From: Candidatus Bathyarchaeota archaeon
GTDB lineage: Archaea; Thermoproteota; Bathyarchaeia; Bathyarchaeales; DTEX01
Assembly: GCA_003601725.1 (NCBI GenBank)
Contig: PIYJ01000047.1
Span: forward strand, 1-16,861
Direction: 5' to 3'
DNA length: 16,861 bases
Shown: piece by piece, positions 1 through 6,822 of the stretch
Numbering within the stretch: position 1 is the first letter of the stretch
Layout: each line of letters opens with the position of its first letter
Position numbers and translations under genes: made by a program
The notes under the pieces: generated by a model
The model's database searches: none
The model's input: only the letters and a program-made list of their open reading frames with translations
What the model was told of the DNA's origin: nothing

Positions 1-1
1 G

Positions 2-79
2 AGAAGAATTGACAGGGCGAAGAAGCTCATAACCGAAAATACTGAATGGAAGCAGATGCTGCTGGACAACGAATCATAG
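2..79 (+). CDS. C-terminal end of an unidentified protein (5' truncated by window)
   Basis: One frame is open from base 2 to a TAG at 77-79; the other two plus-strand frames meet stops within the first 35 bases. The 25 visible residues are hydrophilic and probably helical, ending in KQMLLDNES. It is on the same strand as aIF5B with a 35-base gap, so the two may be cotranscribed. It does not resemble the end of nucleoside diphosphate kinase, a frequent archaeal neighbour of aIF5B. Too little is visible to name it, and it could be a chance open stretch. Confidence 0.4.
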   Translation, partial: RRIDRAKKLITENTEWKQMLLDNES

Positions 80-114
80 AATACTGATTCATCAATTCAA
101 CCGGGGGAAGAGGC

Positions 115-1893
115 ATGCCTATTAGACAACCAATCGTATGCATCTTAGGACACGTAGACACGGGGAAGACTCTTCTTTTAGATCAGATTCGAAAGAGCAG
201 CGTGCAAGCTCGAGAAGCAGGTGGAATAACACAGCATATCGGAGCAAGTTTCTTCCCCGTTGAGACCCTGAAAGAGATCGCGGGGCCGCTGCTGAAAAGG
301 ATAGGCGGCGAGATTAGGATTCCCGGATTGCTCGTTATTGACACGCCGGGTCACGAAGCATTCGCCAATCTGAGGCGGAGAGGCGGAGGAGTGGCTGACA
401 TCGCAATATTGGTCATCGATGTGCTGCGGGGATTCGAGGCGCAAACTTATGAATCATTAGGCATCTTGAAATCGAGAAGAACTCCCTTCCTCGTTGCAGC
501 TAATAAGATAGATCGAATTCCAGGGTGGAAGCCGCAGCCTACATATTCATTTCTCGAATCCTATAAAAATCAAGACCAGTATGTGAGACAATCCCTAGAT
601 GAGTACTTATATCAAATCATAGGCAAATTCTCTGAGCTTTCTTTTCGAGCCGACCGATTCGATAAAGTAACCGACTTCACAAGAACAATAGCGATAGTCC
701 CGACAAGCGCAAAAACAGGCGAAGGCATAACAGAACTCGTCGCCGTCCTAACGGGGTTAACTCAGCAATTTCTGAGAAAACAGCTTCAAGTCACAGAGGG
801 GCCTGCTAAGGGCACCATATTGGAGGTTAAAGAGGAAGTTGGATTAGGCATCACTGTAAACGCGATCATATATGACGGAATCCTTCGGAAGGACGACACC
901 ATAGTCTTGGGGGGAAAGAACGGCCCCATCGTGACAACCGTTCGAGCTTTGCTTCTCCCGAAGCCTCTCGATGAAATCAGAGATCCAAGAGATAAATTCT
1001 CATCCGTAGATGAAGTCTCCGCCGCGGTGGGGGTAAAAATAGCCGCGCCTAACCTTGAAGATGCATTAGCAGGGGCGCCCTTGTATGCTGCCTCGTCAAA
1101 GGATGAACTTGATGATCTCTTAAAAGAAATCTCAGAGGAAGTGCAGAGACTTCGCATCTCTACGGATGTGGATGGAGTTGTCTTGAAGACTGATGCTTTG
1201 GGATCCTTAGAGGCAATAGCTGGGAGCCTCAAAAGGAACAATATCCCCATAAGGTTGGCGGATGTAGGGGACGTTTCTAAAAGAGACGTGATGGAGGCAG
1301 CTGTAGTCAAGGAAAACGAGCTGCTATACGGCGTGGTTCTCGCGTTTAACGTTCGAGTTCTACCGGATGCCGAGGAGGAAGCTAAGGATCGGAAAGTGCC
1401 AATCTTCCGTAATAACATAATATATCATCTGGTTGATGATTATCTCAGATGGGTGGAGAAAGAGAAGGAAGCAAGAGAAAGAGGCGAGTTCGAGAGGCTT
1501 GTTAGGCCGGCTAAAATAAGAATCTTGCCTGGATACGTTTTTCGCAGGGCGAAGCCAGCAATCGTAGGCATCGAGGTTCTGGCGGGAACAATCAAGCCGA
1601 GGCTTAGCCTAATAGATAAGGAAGGGAGAAACATCGGCGAGATTCTTCAGATTCAAGACCGTGGGAAAGCAATCTCGGCGGCTGAGAAGGGGGCCCAGGT
1701 TGCTGTTTCGATTGATAAGCCTGTTGTCGGCCGTCACATAGACGAAGGAGACATCTTATACGTAAGCATACCTGAATCGCATGCGAAAAAACTTCTCTCG
1801 AAATTTACGGGAAGATTAAGCTCTGATGAGCTTGAATGTCTGGATGAGATAGTTAAGATAATGAGCCGTAAGAAGCTATTCTGGGGAAGATAG
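115..1893 (+). CDS. infB: Translation initiation factor aIF5B (IF2-like GTPase)
   Basis: This GTPase promotes ribosomal subunit joining and initiator tRNA placement at the end of archaeal translation initiation. All G motifs are visible: GHVDTGKT (residues 12-19), the switch I region GGITQHIGA (36-44), DTPGH (76-80), NKID (130-133) and SAK (198-200). A beta-barrel domain II follows, then domain III near residue 350 (DGVVLKTDALGSLEAI), then a long helix with many charged residues and a C-terminal barrel containing GYVFRRAKPAIVG. At 592 residues it is normal for archaeal aIF5B, without the long N-terminal extension of eukaryotic eIF5B, and it has no intein, a known insertion in some archaeal homologues. 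The ATG at 115 is preceded by the purine-rich Shine-Dalgarno gggggaag at 103-110. It ends 33 bases from the convergent transporter gene. Confidence 0.97.
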   Translation: MPIRQPIVCILGHVDTGKTLLLDQIRKSSVQAREAGGITQHIGASFFPVETLKEIAGPLLKRIGGEIRIPGLLVIDTPGHEAFANLRRRGGGVADIAILVIDVLRGFEAQTYESLGILKSRRTPFLVAANKIDRIPGWKPQPTYSFLESYKNQDQYVRQSLDEYLYQIIGKFSELSFRADRFDKVTDFTRTIAIVPTSAKTGEGITELVAVLTGLTQQFLRKQLQVTEGPAKGTILEVKEEVGLGITVNAIIYDGILRKDDTIVLGGKNGPIVTTVRALLLPKPLDEIRDPRDKFSSVDEVSAAVGVKIAAPNLEDALAGAPLYAASSKDELDDLLKEISEEVQRLRISTDVDGVVLKTDALGSLEAIAGSLKRNNIPIRLADVGDVSKRDVMEAAVVKENELLYGVVLAFNVRVLPDAEEEAKDRKVPIFRNNIIYHLVDDYLRWVEKEKEARERGEFERLVRPAKIRILPGYVFRRAKPAIVGIEVLAGTIKPRLSLIDKEGRNIGEILQIQDRGKAISAAEKGAQVAVSIDKPVVGRHIDEGDILYVSIPESHAKKLLSKFTGRLSSDELECLDEIVKIMSRKKLFWGR

Positions 1894-1926
1894 CTCCGCT
1901 CTTCCTTTTTGGGAATCTTTGGTTTT

Positions 1927-2532
1927 CTAGGTGGTCTGCATTCCTCCCAGCACGAAGACCACGAAGGCTATGACGACCCCTGCTGCTACCATCTGAAGCC
2001 CATAAAGCCACATTCTTTCTCTTGCTATGCGCCCTAGATATAGGCCTAATGCGAAGAGCGTGCCGAAAGTGAGGATTATGGAAACAATGTATGAGTCCCA
2101 GATAGATATGATTTTCACCATCGAAATGATGAAAGGAACCAAAGAGATCATAGCCGTCAATGTAGGAGACAAACCATCCACAAGAGCAGCTAACGTAGGA
2201 ACAAATTCCGAAGCGTTCTGCTGCAATGAACCTTCCAGATCGCTGAGTATGGACTCTTCGAGATCCTTTATGATCTTTTTCCGTTCAGCCTTCTCCGTGA
2301 TGTAGGCGCCGAATAGCCCTGAGACTCCCATTGCGAGGCATGCGCCGAGTCCAGCCATCACTATTATGTAGGGGTTTTCAACTCTTGCAGCCCATGAACC
2401 GAGTATTATCCCAAGAACAGTCATCGATCCGTCCATGCCGTTTTTGACGAAGTATCTTCTAGCGATATCGCTTATGTGGGTTACTTCAATATATAGTCTT
2501 ATACGATCGATGACTCGGCTTAAAGACTCCAT
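1927..2532 (-). CDS. VIT1/CCC1-family membrane transporter (probable Fe2+/Mn2+)
   Basis: This 201-residue membrane protein resembles the VIT1/CCC1 family, which moves ferrous iron or manganese across membranes. Five hydrophobic segments fit the family's five-helix layout, at about 36-51, 54-77, 113-138, 143-168 and 176-197. The first begins with GMDGSMTVLGIILG, matching the family's DG(x)xTVLGI signature with an intramembrane aspartate (D34). After helix 2 comes a charged amphipathic stretch (78-110, ITEKAERKK...EESILSDLEG), where VIT1 has its metal-binding domain; here it is short. The start is ATG at 2532 with no strong Shine-Dalgarno. It lies 41 bases downstream of the DUF211 gene on the same strand, so the two are probably one operon. 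Substrate is inferred from the family only. Confidence 0.75.
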   Translation of the reverse strand: MESLSRVIDRIRLYIEVTHISDIARRYFVKNGMDGSMTVLGIILGSWAARVENPYIIVMAGLGACLAMGVSGLFGAYITEKAERKKIIKDLEESILSDLEGSLQQNASEFVPTLAALVDGLSPTLTAMISLVPFIISMVKIISIWDSYIVSIILTFGTLFALGLYLGRIARERMWLYGLQMVAAGVVIAFVVFVLGGMQTT

Positions 2533-2573
2533 GCCTTACGACCTACTTCTGAGAGAGGCCTACCTTTTCAGCG

Positions 2574-2852
2574 CTATAGGTTAATTGAAGAATCCTTCTT
2601 TTGAACGACAACTTCGTCTACGCTGTGGATGACCGCTCCATGATCCTTCATCATTTTTTGCACAGTATCTAAATTGATGTTATTGCCTTCCATAATCACT
2701 TTTACGCTTTCGGTGTTTTGATCTATCTCAACGAGAGATACTTTTACACCTTCGATGTTAGGCAGTGAGCACAACGTCGAAGCGAATTCTGGAAGCGGAG
2801 GATCGCGGAGCTTCAAAACATCCAGCACGAGACGCCTAATGCTATGTTGCAA
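2574..2852 (-). CDS. DUF211 family protein
   Basis: A small archaeal protein (92 residues) clearly of the DUF211 family: RRLVLDVLK near the N terminus (6-14), EGVKVSLVEID (34-44) and VIHSVDEVV (74-82) are the family's conserved blocks. The alternating strand/helix pattern fits a ferredoxin-like fold. The biochemical role is not established to my knowledge. The start is TTG at 2852-2850, fixed by a clear ggagga Shine-Dalgarno at 2865-2870, 12 bases upstream; no ATG or GTG lies in frame nearby. The next gene downstream encodes a VIT1/CCC1-like transporter, so a metal-linked regulatory or sensing role is a reasonable inference, not a demonstrated one. Confidence 0.9.
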   Translation of the reverse strand: MQHSIRRLVLDVLKLRDPPLPEFASTLCSLPNIEGVKVSLVEIDQNTESVKVIMEGNNINLDTVQKMMKDHGAVIHSVDEVVVQKKDSSINL

Positions 2853-3000
2853 CTTTAAGTAATTTCCTCCGAAAATTCATTTTAACGATCATCTTAATAA
2901 GTTTTATGAAAAAAAGATGTCTGACATTGCGGTTATTTAAAGCCTCTTCCTTTTTTAATAAACCTTTTTTGAAAGCAATGCTGCGTGGATAATTTAACCT

Positions 3001-3014
3001 TAAAAAATAAAGAA
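3001..3014 (-). terminator. Possible oligo-T terminator after the ftsZ/zinc-ribbon operon
   Basis: On the minus strand the transcript leaving the zinc-ribbon gene (stop at 3094) runs about 80 bases and then meets cttctttatttttta, a T-rich tract of the kind that ends archaeal transcription. No hairpin is needed or seen. The rest of 2853-3093 is AT-rich and contains only this and probable DUF211 promoter elements, for example ctttaaataacc on the minus strand near 2933-2944. Confidence 0.35.
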
Positions 3015-3093
3015 GAATCAGCCTGGAATTCACTAAAAAGGGATTCTTGTCTGCATGGAAGATATAGAAGAAAAGGTGACATTTAGGAACAGT

Positions 3094-3327
3094 CTATTCG
3101 CTTTGTCTCTTAGTTACGACGCCTACACTGAATGTGAAGCCGCAATTCTCGCATGAAAGGGTGTATCGTCCAGTTGGCTTTAATCTTCTAGATCGACATT
3201 TAGGACAGCTGAGGCGTTTAGCAAGAACTTCGATCGGCTCTTCAGTACCATAAAATAGCGTGGGAGATTTGAATGCTTTCGATGCGATAAATATCAGTAA
3301 TCCTACTGAAACAGCGGCGAATATCAA
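3094..3327 (-). CDS. Membrane-anchored zinc-ribbon protein downstream of ftsZ
   Basis: The product is small, with one N-terminal hydrophobic segment (about residues 1-19), a linker, and a C-terminal zinc ribbon with CPKC (41-44) and CENC (59-62). Topology would place the ribbon on the cytoplasmic or external side of an anchored protein; the sequence does not decide which. Numbering assumes the TTG at 3327-3325, which lacks a well-placed Shine-Dalgarno. Upstream, aaaggag (3370-3364) is ideally spaced (9 bases) before an in-frame ATT at 3354-3352, which would add nine residues (TEPIVYAIL region) and complete the membrane helix, so translation may begin there. The gene begins 25-52 bases after the ftsZ stop and is probably cotranscribed with it. 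No specific family is recognised; a role with FtsZ is inferred from position only. Confidence 0.75.
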   Translation of the reverse strand: MIFAAVSVGLLIFIASKAFKSPTLFYGTEEPIEVLAKRLSCPKCRSRRLKPTGRYTLSCENCGFTFSVGVVTKRQSE

Positions 3328-3363
3328 AATCGCATAAACAATTGGCTCCGTAATTTTAATTTT

Positions 3364-3370
3364 CTCCTTT
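3364..3370 (-). promoter_or_regulatory. Shine-Dalgarno that favours an ATT start for the zinc-ribbon gene
   Basis: Reading the minus strand, aaaggag is followed after 9 bases by ATT ACG GAG, in frame with the zinc-ribbon protein. No ATG, GTG or TTG lies at a usable distance. The nearest standard start is the TTG at 3327, 36 bases after this site and partway into the hydrophobic segment. Confidence 0.5.
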
Positions 3371-3379
3371 CTTAGCTTT

Positions 3380-4513
3380 TTAACCTCTTACTCTTCCAAA
3401 TAAACCTTTTCGTTCTTCACTCTTTTCAGTTTTCTTAACCACATTTATTTCTTTTCCTTCATCCCCTGACGGCTGTCTGCTTAAAACTCCGAAGGGCTCT
3501 AAACCCTTAACGAGGAATGGGCTGTCAACCCCAGCTAGGACAACGCTCACCTTAACTGCGCCTTGCATCTTGCTGTTCACTCTTGCACCCCAAGAGACTC
3601 TTGCATCAGGAGCGATTCTGCTTACTACGATTTCACCAGCTTTAGTGACATCCTCCAAAGTCATATCATCTCCACCTTCAATGTGTACCAGAGCACCTTC
3701 ACATTTGCTAAGTTCACCTATATCGAGAAGCTGAGTGTTCAGTGCCCTCTCAACCGCATCTTCAACCTTTGTGTCTCCCTGGCCTTCTCCCACTCCGATA
3801 GCGCAAATCCCGCTTCCAGTCATGATAGCCTTCAAGTCAGCGAAGTCTAGATTGACAAGGCTTGGCACAGCTATCGTCTCCGACAGATTCTTTATGAACG
3901 TCGCAATGAGCTCATTGGCCACTCCGAAAGCCTCAGTAAGCGGTAGGTTACCTGCTACTCTTCTCAGCCGGTTGTTGTCAATCACGATCACAGCGTCACA
4001 TATTTCAACAAGCCTTGCCAGCCCATCCTTAGCTTTCACAAGCCTTGCCCGTTCAACTTGAAACGGAATTGTGACTACGCCGAGAGTTAGAGCGCCGACT
4101 TCTTTAGCTATCTTCGCGATAACCGGGGAAGCGCCTGTTCCAGTTCCCCCGCCTAGACCAGCTGTTATGAAGACCAGGCCTGAGCCGGATACTGCCTTTT
4201 CTATCTCGTCTGCAGCTTCTTCTGCTGCTTTTGCACCTTGCTCTGGGAAGCCTCCGCATCCTAAGCCGCCGCATATGTTGTATCCGAGGAGGATTCTCCT
4301 GTCAGCCTTTGTGATGCTAAGGTGTTTTGCGTCGCTATTAAGAGCATAGATCTTTGCGCCTGAGATTCCCTTCTCTTTCATCCATGAGACTATGTTGCAT
4401 CCCGCTCCGCCTACGCCGAAGACGCTTATTTGTGGAATTGCTTCCTTCGCGATCTCTTCTATTGATTTTCCGGATAAAGCTTGATTCACGATTCCTTCTA
4501 TGCTTCTTTTCAA
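3380..4513 (-). CDS. ftsZ: Cell division GTPase FtsZ
   Basis: The tubulin homologue that polymerises into the cytokinetic ring. The nucleotide-binding half shows VFGVGGAGCN (31-40), an ALNSD loop (57-61), the T3 loop GLGCGGFPEQG (83-93) and the GTP-binding signature GGGTGTG (121-127). The catalytic T7 loop NLDFAD (221-226) carries the acidic residues that complete the neighbouring subunit's active site, so the protein should be an active GTPase. A variable charged linker (about 347-369) leads to a short C-terminal tail, GLFGRVRG, probably the partner-binding peptide. Length (377) is normal. The start is TTG at 4513, set by aaggagg only a few bases upstream. The N-terminal extension and the Cys-containing T3 loop are lineage features. 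The operon includes a zinc-ribbon membrane protein downstream; a ribbon-helix-helix gene is divergent. Confidence 0.97.
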   Translation of the reverse strand: MKRSIEGIVNQALSGKSIEEIAKEAIPQISVFGVGGAGCNIVSWMKEKGISGAKIYALNSDAKHLSITKADRRILLGYNICGGLGCGGFPEQGAKAAEEAADEIEKAVSGSGLVFITAGLGGGTGTGASPVIAKIAKEVGALTLGVVTIPFQVERARLVKAKDGLARLVEICDAVIVIDNNRLRRVAGNLPLTEAFGVANELIATFIKNLSETIAVPSLVNLDFADLKAIMTGSGICAIGVGEGQGDTKVEDAVERALNTQLLDIGELSKCEGALVHIEGGDDMTLEDVTKAGEIVVSRIAPDARVSWGARVNSKMQGAVKVSVVLAGVDSPFLVKGLEPFGVLSRQPSGDEGKEINVVKKTEKSEERKGLFGRVRG

Positions 4514-4519
4514 TCTTCT

Positions 4520-4526
4520 TCCTCCT
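4520..4526 (-). promoter_or_regulatory. Strong Shine-Dalgarno setting the TTG start of ftsZ
   Basis: On the minus strand the sequence aaaaggaggaagaagattg places an aggagg core about 7 bases before TTG at 4513. This near-perfect anti-16S match is the reason to accept TTG and reject a downstream ATG. Confidence 0.7.
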
Positions 4527-4570
4527 TTTATATAATTTTACTGTAAGCTTAATTTCTAATAATAATGGTG

Positions 4571-4581
4571 TGAATATAAAG
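4571..4581 (-). promoter_or_regulatory. Possible TATA box for ftsZ
   Basis: The minus strand reads gctttatattca here. A transcript starting about 26 bases downstream (near 4551) would carry a leader of roughly 37 bases including the Shine-Dalgarno. Other TATA-like stretches at 4527-4540 and 4650-4662 are either too close to the start codon or further away, so the assignment is tentative. Confidence 0.35.
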
Positions 4582-4732
4582 CTTTCTTAAGGTTATCTAA
4601 AAATCGCCTTTTATCTATCTTTAATAACATGAAAGAGCATACGCACATAATATATTTATAGAGGCTTAAGGAACACTTATTTTCTATATCAAGGGTCACT
4701 GTTTTTGCAAATTAAGGGTAAATATTGATAAT

Positions 4733-4742
4733 TCTTATATAT
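4733..4742 (+). promoter_or_regulatory. TATA box of the ribbon-helix-helix gene
   Basis: The plus strand reads attcttatatatc. Transcription about 26 bases downstream would start near 4762-4766, only a few bases before the ATG at 4772. This argues for that ATG, with a very short leader, over the in-frame TTG at 4760. Confidence 0.5.
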
Positions 4743-4771
4743 CTAAACGAAGAGTTTCTTTGGGAAGAGTT

Positions 4772-4963
4772 ATGAGCGAGAAAGAGGGTATTGAAAAGGA
4801 TTATGAAGAGATAGTAGTCAAACTTGCAGTTTCAAATGATTATCTCAAGAAGCTTGAACATCTGATTGATGTGAAAAGAATATTTTCAAGCAGAGCTGAA
4901 GCCTTCAGAAGGGCGCTGGAACTATTGTTCGAGAAGTATAAAGAAACCTTGGGTGAAGACTAG
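4772..4963 (+). CDS. Ribbon-helix-helix DNA-binding protein, divergent from ftsZ
   Basis: A 63-residue protein with the MetJ/Arc/CopG-type ribbon-helix-helix pattern. A charged N terminus is followed by one beta strand (EIVVKLAVS), helix 1 (NDYLKKLEHLIDVK), the turn FSSRAEAF, and helix 2 (RRALELLFEKYK). The SSRAEAFRRAL block is the typical helix 1/helix 2 junction of this fold. Such proteins dimerise and bind DNA through the paired strands. The ATG at 4772 is preferred from the promoter position; TTG at 4760 would add four residues. It lies back-to-back with ftsZ across about 258 bases. In haloarchaea a short RHH protein, CdrS, is encoded next to ftsZ2 and regulates cell division, so a similar role is plausible here. 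That equivalence is an inference. Confidence 0.85.
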   Translation: MSEKEGIEKDYEEIVVKLAVSNDYLKKLEHLIDVKRIFSSRAEAFRRALELLFEKYKETLGED

Positions 4964-5051
4964 ACTTCATGATTTTCCACATACTCTTCGTCTTTAATTG
5001 AGCATTGGCAGCTTTTACGTGTTAAGCTCCTAGGATTGAACAACTTTTAAA

Positions 5052-5061
5052 TTTTAAATAC
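5052..5061 (+). promoter_or_regulatory. Possible TATA box for the sugar isomerase gene
   Basis: An AT-rich block, cttttaaattttaaata, ends 35 bases before the ATG at 5096. A start of transcription near 5080-5085 would leave a short leader that includes the Shine-Dalgarno gagggtga at 5083-5090. Confidence 0.35.
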
Positions 5062-5095
5062 GAAATAGACGATAGAAATCCCGAGGGTGAACTGA

Positions 5096-5854
5096 ATGAA
5101 AAGAATTCCTATCGCATTGCAGCTTTATTCTGTTCGTAGAGATTGTGAACGTGACCTTTATGGAACGCTTGAGGAAATCGCAAAGATGGGATATGAAGGC
5201 GTAGAGTTCGCAGGATATTATAATCGAACCGCTGAGGAACTAAGAGGAATGCTTGAAGACTTGGGATTAAAAGTGGTTGGAAGCCATTTAAGGATTGATA
5301 CCTTAAGAGGAGAAGAACTCAAGAAAACGGTTGAATTTAACAAGGCTCTCGGCAATAAATACTTGATTGTACCAGCGCTTCCGAAGGAGCTGAGGGAGTC
5401 AAAGGCCTCATGGGTCGAAGCAGCTAGATTAATGAATGAAATCTCCGAGAAGATCAAGCCTGAAGGAATGCAGACGGGCTATCATAATCACGCTGTTGAT
5501 TTTATGCCGATCAATGGGGAAATTCCATGGCACATCTTCTTCAAGGAGGCTAAGCCAGACGTCATAATGCAGCTTGACACAGGGAATGCGATGATGGGAG
5601 GGCTCACCGCGGATGAAGTAATCGAGATCATCAAGGAATATCCGGGACGAGCGGTAACTGTGCATCTTAAAGAGTTCTCAGCTACGAACAAAAAGGCATT
5701 GATCGGTGAAGGCGATATGAAATGGGAGGAGTTCTTTAAGGCATGTGAGACTGTGGGTGGAACGGAATGGTACATCGTTGAACAGGAATCTTATGCTTAT
5801 CCGCCGCTGGAATGCGTTAAGAGATGTTTAGAGAACCTCAAGAGACTGCTTTAA
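5096..5854 (+). CDS. Sugar phosphate isomerase/epimerase (xylose isomerase-like TIM barrel)
   Basis: A 252-residue TIM-barrel protein of the AP endonuclease 2/xylose isomerase-like family, which includes metal-dependent sugar and keto-sugar epimerases. It opens with IALQLYSVR, followed by GYEGVEFAG (32-40). The active-site side shows GYHNHAVDF (128-136), QLDTGNAMMGG (159-169), VHLKEF (189-194) and IVEQE (227-231). By comparison with IolE and tagatose epimerase-type enzymes, the likely metal ligands are D135, D161, H190 and E229; most relatives have Glu at the first position. ATG with Shine-Dalgarno gagggtga. The gene stands alone, with no transporter or kinase nearby, so the substrate cannot be given. 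Confidence 0.88.
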   Translation: MKRIPIALQLYSVRRDCERDLYGTLEEIAKMGYEGVEFAGYYNRTAEELRGMLEDLGLKVVGSHLRIDTLRGEELKKTVEFNKALGNKYLIVPALPKELRESKASWVEAARLMNEISEKIKPEGMQTGYHNHAVDFMPINGEIPWHIFFKEAKPDVIMQLDTGNAMMGGLTADEVIEIIKEYPGRAVTVHLKEFSATNKKALIGEGDMKWEEFFKACETVGGTEWYIVEQESYAYPPLECVKRCLENLKRLL

Positions 5855-5922
5855 CACTTCACTAATCTCGCATTATATAGGTGAAGATACAGAAATATCT
5901 CAACGCCGTTTTTCTTTTTTGC

Positions 5923-5932
5923 TGTATATATC
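5923..5932 (+). promoter_or_regulatory. Possible TATA box for the membrane protease pair
   Basis: The plus strand reads gctgtatatatcc, a good archaeal TATA element, about 90 bases before the GTG at 6022. It would give a leader of roughly 70 bases holding the aggaggag at 6002-6009. A second TATA-like stretch (ttttaaaag, about 5977-5985) would start RNA at or past the Shine-Dalgarno and is less likely. Between them AACGAAG occurs twice, at 5940-5946 and 5949-5955. Confidence 0.35.
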
Positions 5933-6021
5933 CTGAGCTAACGAAGTAAACGAAGCTGAATATCTAAAGGTTTAATCTTTTAAAAGGCTGCTTAAGATTT
6001 CAGGAGGAGCACATCCAAAAG

Positions 6022-6822
6022 GTGAATCCCTTTCTCATACTTGGCCCTCTCGGATCAATCATTATAGGATTTCTCTCCATTATCATATGGAAGATCAGAG
6101 GTAATGTTGAGGTCAGATATTTTCTTCTCGGCGGACTTGTCTGGGGAATCTCGATAGCTCCAAAAATAGCCATGGACTTCACGTTAACCCCTAGATTGAA
6201 CAGCTGGGCTAAAGACACATTCAGCATTACAGGCCTATTGATCATTCTGGGAATCTATGTCGGCCTCAGAACGGGGCTTTTAGAATGCGGCTTCGCCTTT
6301 CTTGCCTTTTCTAGAACCAGATTAAGAAAGGCCACATTGGAGGAAGCCACAGCGTTCGGTGTGGGGTTTGGGGCTACTGAGGCTATCCTAATAGGCTTTC
6401 CTTCTTTGATGCAGATTCTCATGTTCATCGTAAATCCTTCGATTCTAGAATCTTTGTCTCCGGCTCAGAGAAAGATAATTGAGTCTTCGTTGAATTCTCC
6501 CACATGGGTCACGATTGCCCCGGTGGTTGAAAGAACATTCACATTGTTTGCGCATATCTTCGCATCGGTGCTCATCTACATTTCAGTTGCACAACAGAAG
6601 CCTAATCTTCTCTTAATAGCCATTCTATACAAGACCGCGCTTGACTCAATGGTGCCTTATATACAAACAATGATCAACATAGATATGCCGATAACGCTCT
6701 TAGAAGCTGAAGTCTGGGTCATAATAATGGGTTCAATAGGCCTATTTGGAACATTTTACCTTAGAAAGAAGCATCAAGAGGCTCTTCGGAGAAACAATTA
6801 TGAAGGCGAGATTCTTCGCTGA
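6022..6822 (+). CDS. YhfC-like intramembrane metalloprotease family protein
   Basis: A 266-residue polytopic membrane protein with about seven hydrophobic segments. The pattern resembles the YhfC family (DUF2324), relatives of the CPBP/PrsW putative intramembrane proteases: RTGLLECG (83-90), GVGFGATEAILIG (113-125) and the paired motif ERTFTLFAH (170-178), in which a Glu-Arg and a following His would be the key residues. Bacterial YhfC members have a His in the middle block (GHGGxEA style); here that position is Phe (F116), while E120 is kept. Whether it cleaves proteins is not known. The start is GTG at 6022, with aggaggag 12 bases upstream. Its last 23 bases overlap the next gene, which implies translational coupling. 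Confidence 0.68.
   Translation: MNPFLILGPLGSIIIGFLSIIIWKIRGNVEVRYFLLGGLVWGISIAPKIAMDFTLTPRLNSWAKDTFSITGLLIILGIYVGLRTGLLECGFAFLAFSRTRLRKATLEEATAFGVGFGATEAILIGFPSLMQILMFIVNPSILESLSPAQRKIIESSLNSPTWVTIAPVVERTFTLFAHIFASVLIYISVAQQKPNLLLIAILYKTALDSMVPYIQTMINIDMPITLLEAEVWVIIMGSIGLFGTFYLRKKHQEALRRNNYEGEILR

Noticed and set aside
786..1418. Long antisense frame (210 codons) inside aIF5B
   Set aside because: Ser/Thr-rich shadow of a well-identified gene. No promoter or Shine-Dalgarno.
2842..3033. 63-codon minus-strand frame upstream of DUF211
   Set aside because: Very Lys/Leu/Arg/Phe-rich composition from AT-rich DNA, overlaps the DUF211 start and its Shine-Dalgarno, and has no ribosome-binding site of its own.
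3055..3156. Plus-strand mini-ORF beginning ATGGAAGATATA
   Set aside because: Antisense to the end of the zinc-ribbon gene, lacks a binding site, and the product has no recognisable pattern.
3735..4590. Several plus-strand frames opposite ftsZ
   Set aside because: All lie antisense to ftsZ, which is certain; compositions (Ser, Pro, Leu-rich) are those of shadow frames.
5010..5028. Short hairpin AGCTT-N9-AAGCT downstream of the RHH gene
   Set aside because: Five-base stem with a long loop and no T-run after it; not a credible terminator or operator.
6746..6799. Upstream extension of the HEVFGH membrane protein
   Set aside because: It would overlap the YhfC-like gene by 77 bases and put a charged segment before the first helix; ATG 6800 has its own ggag site.
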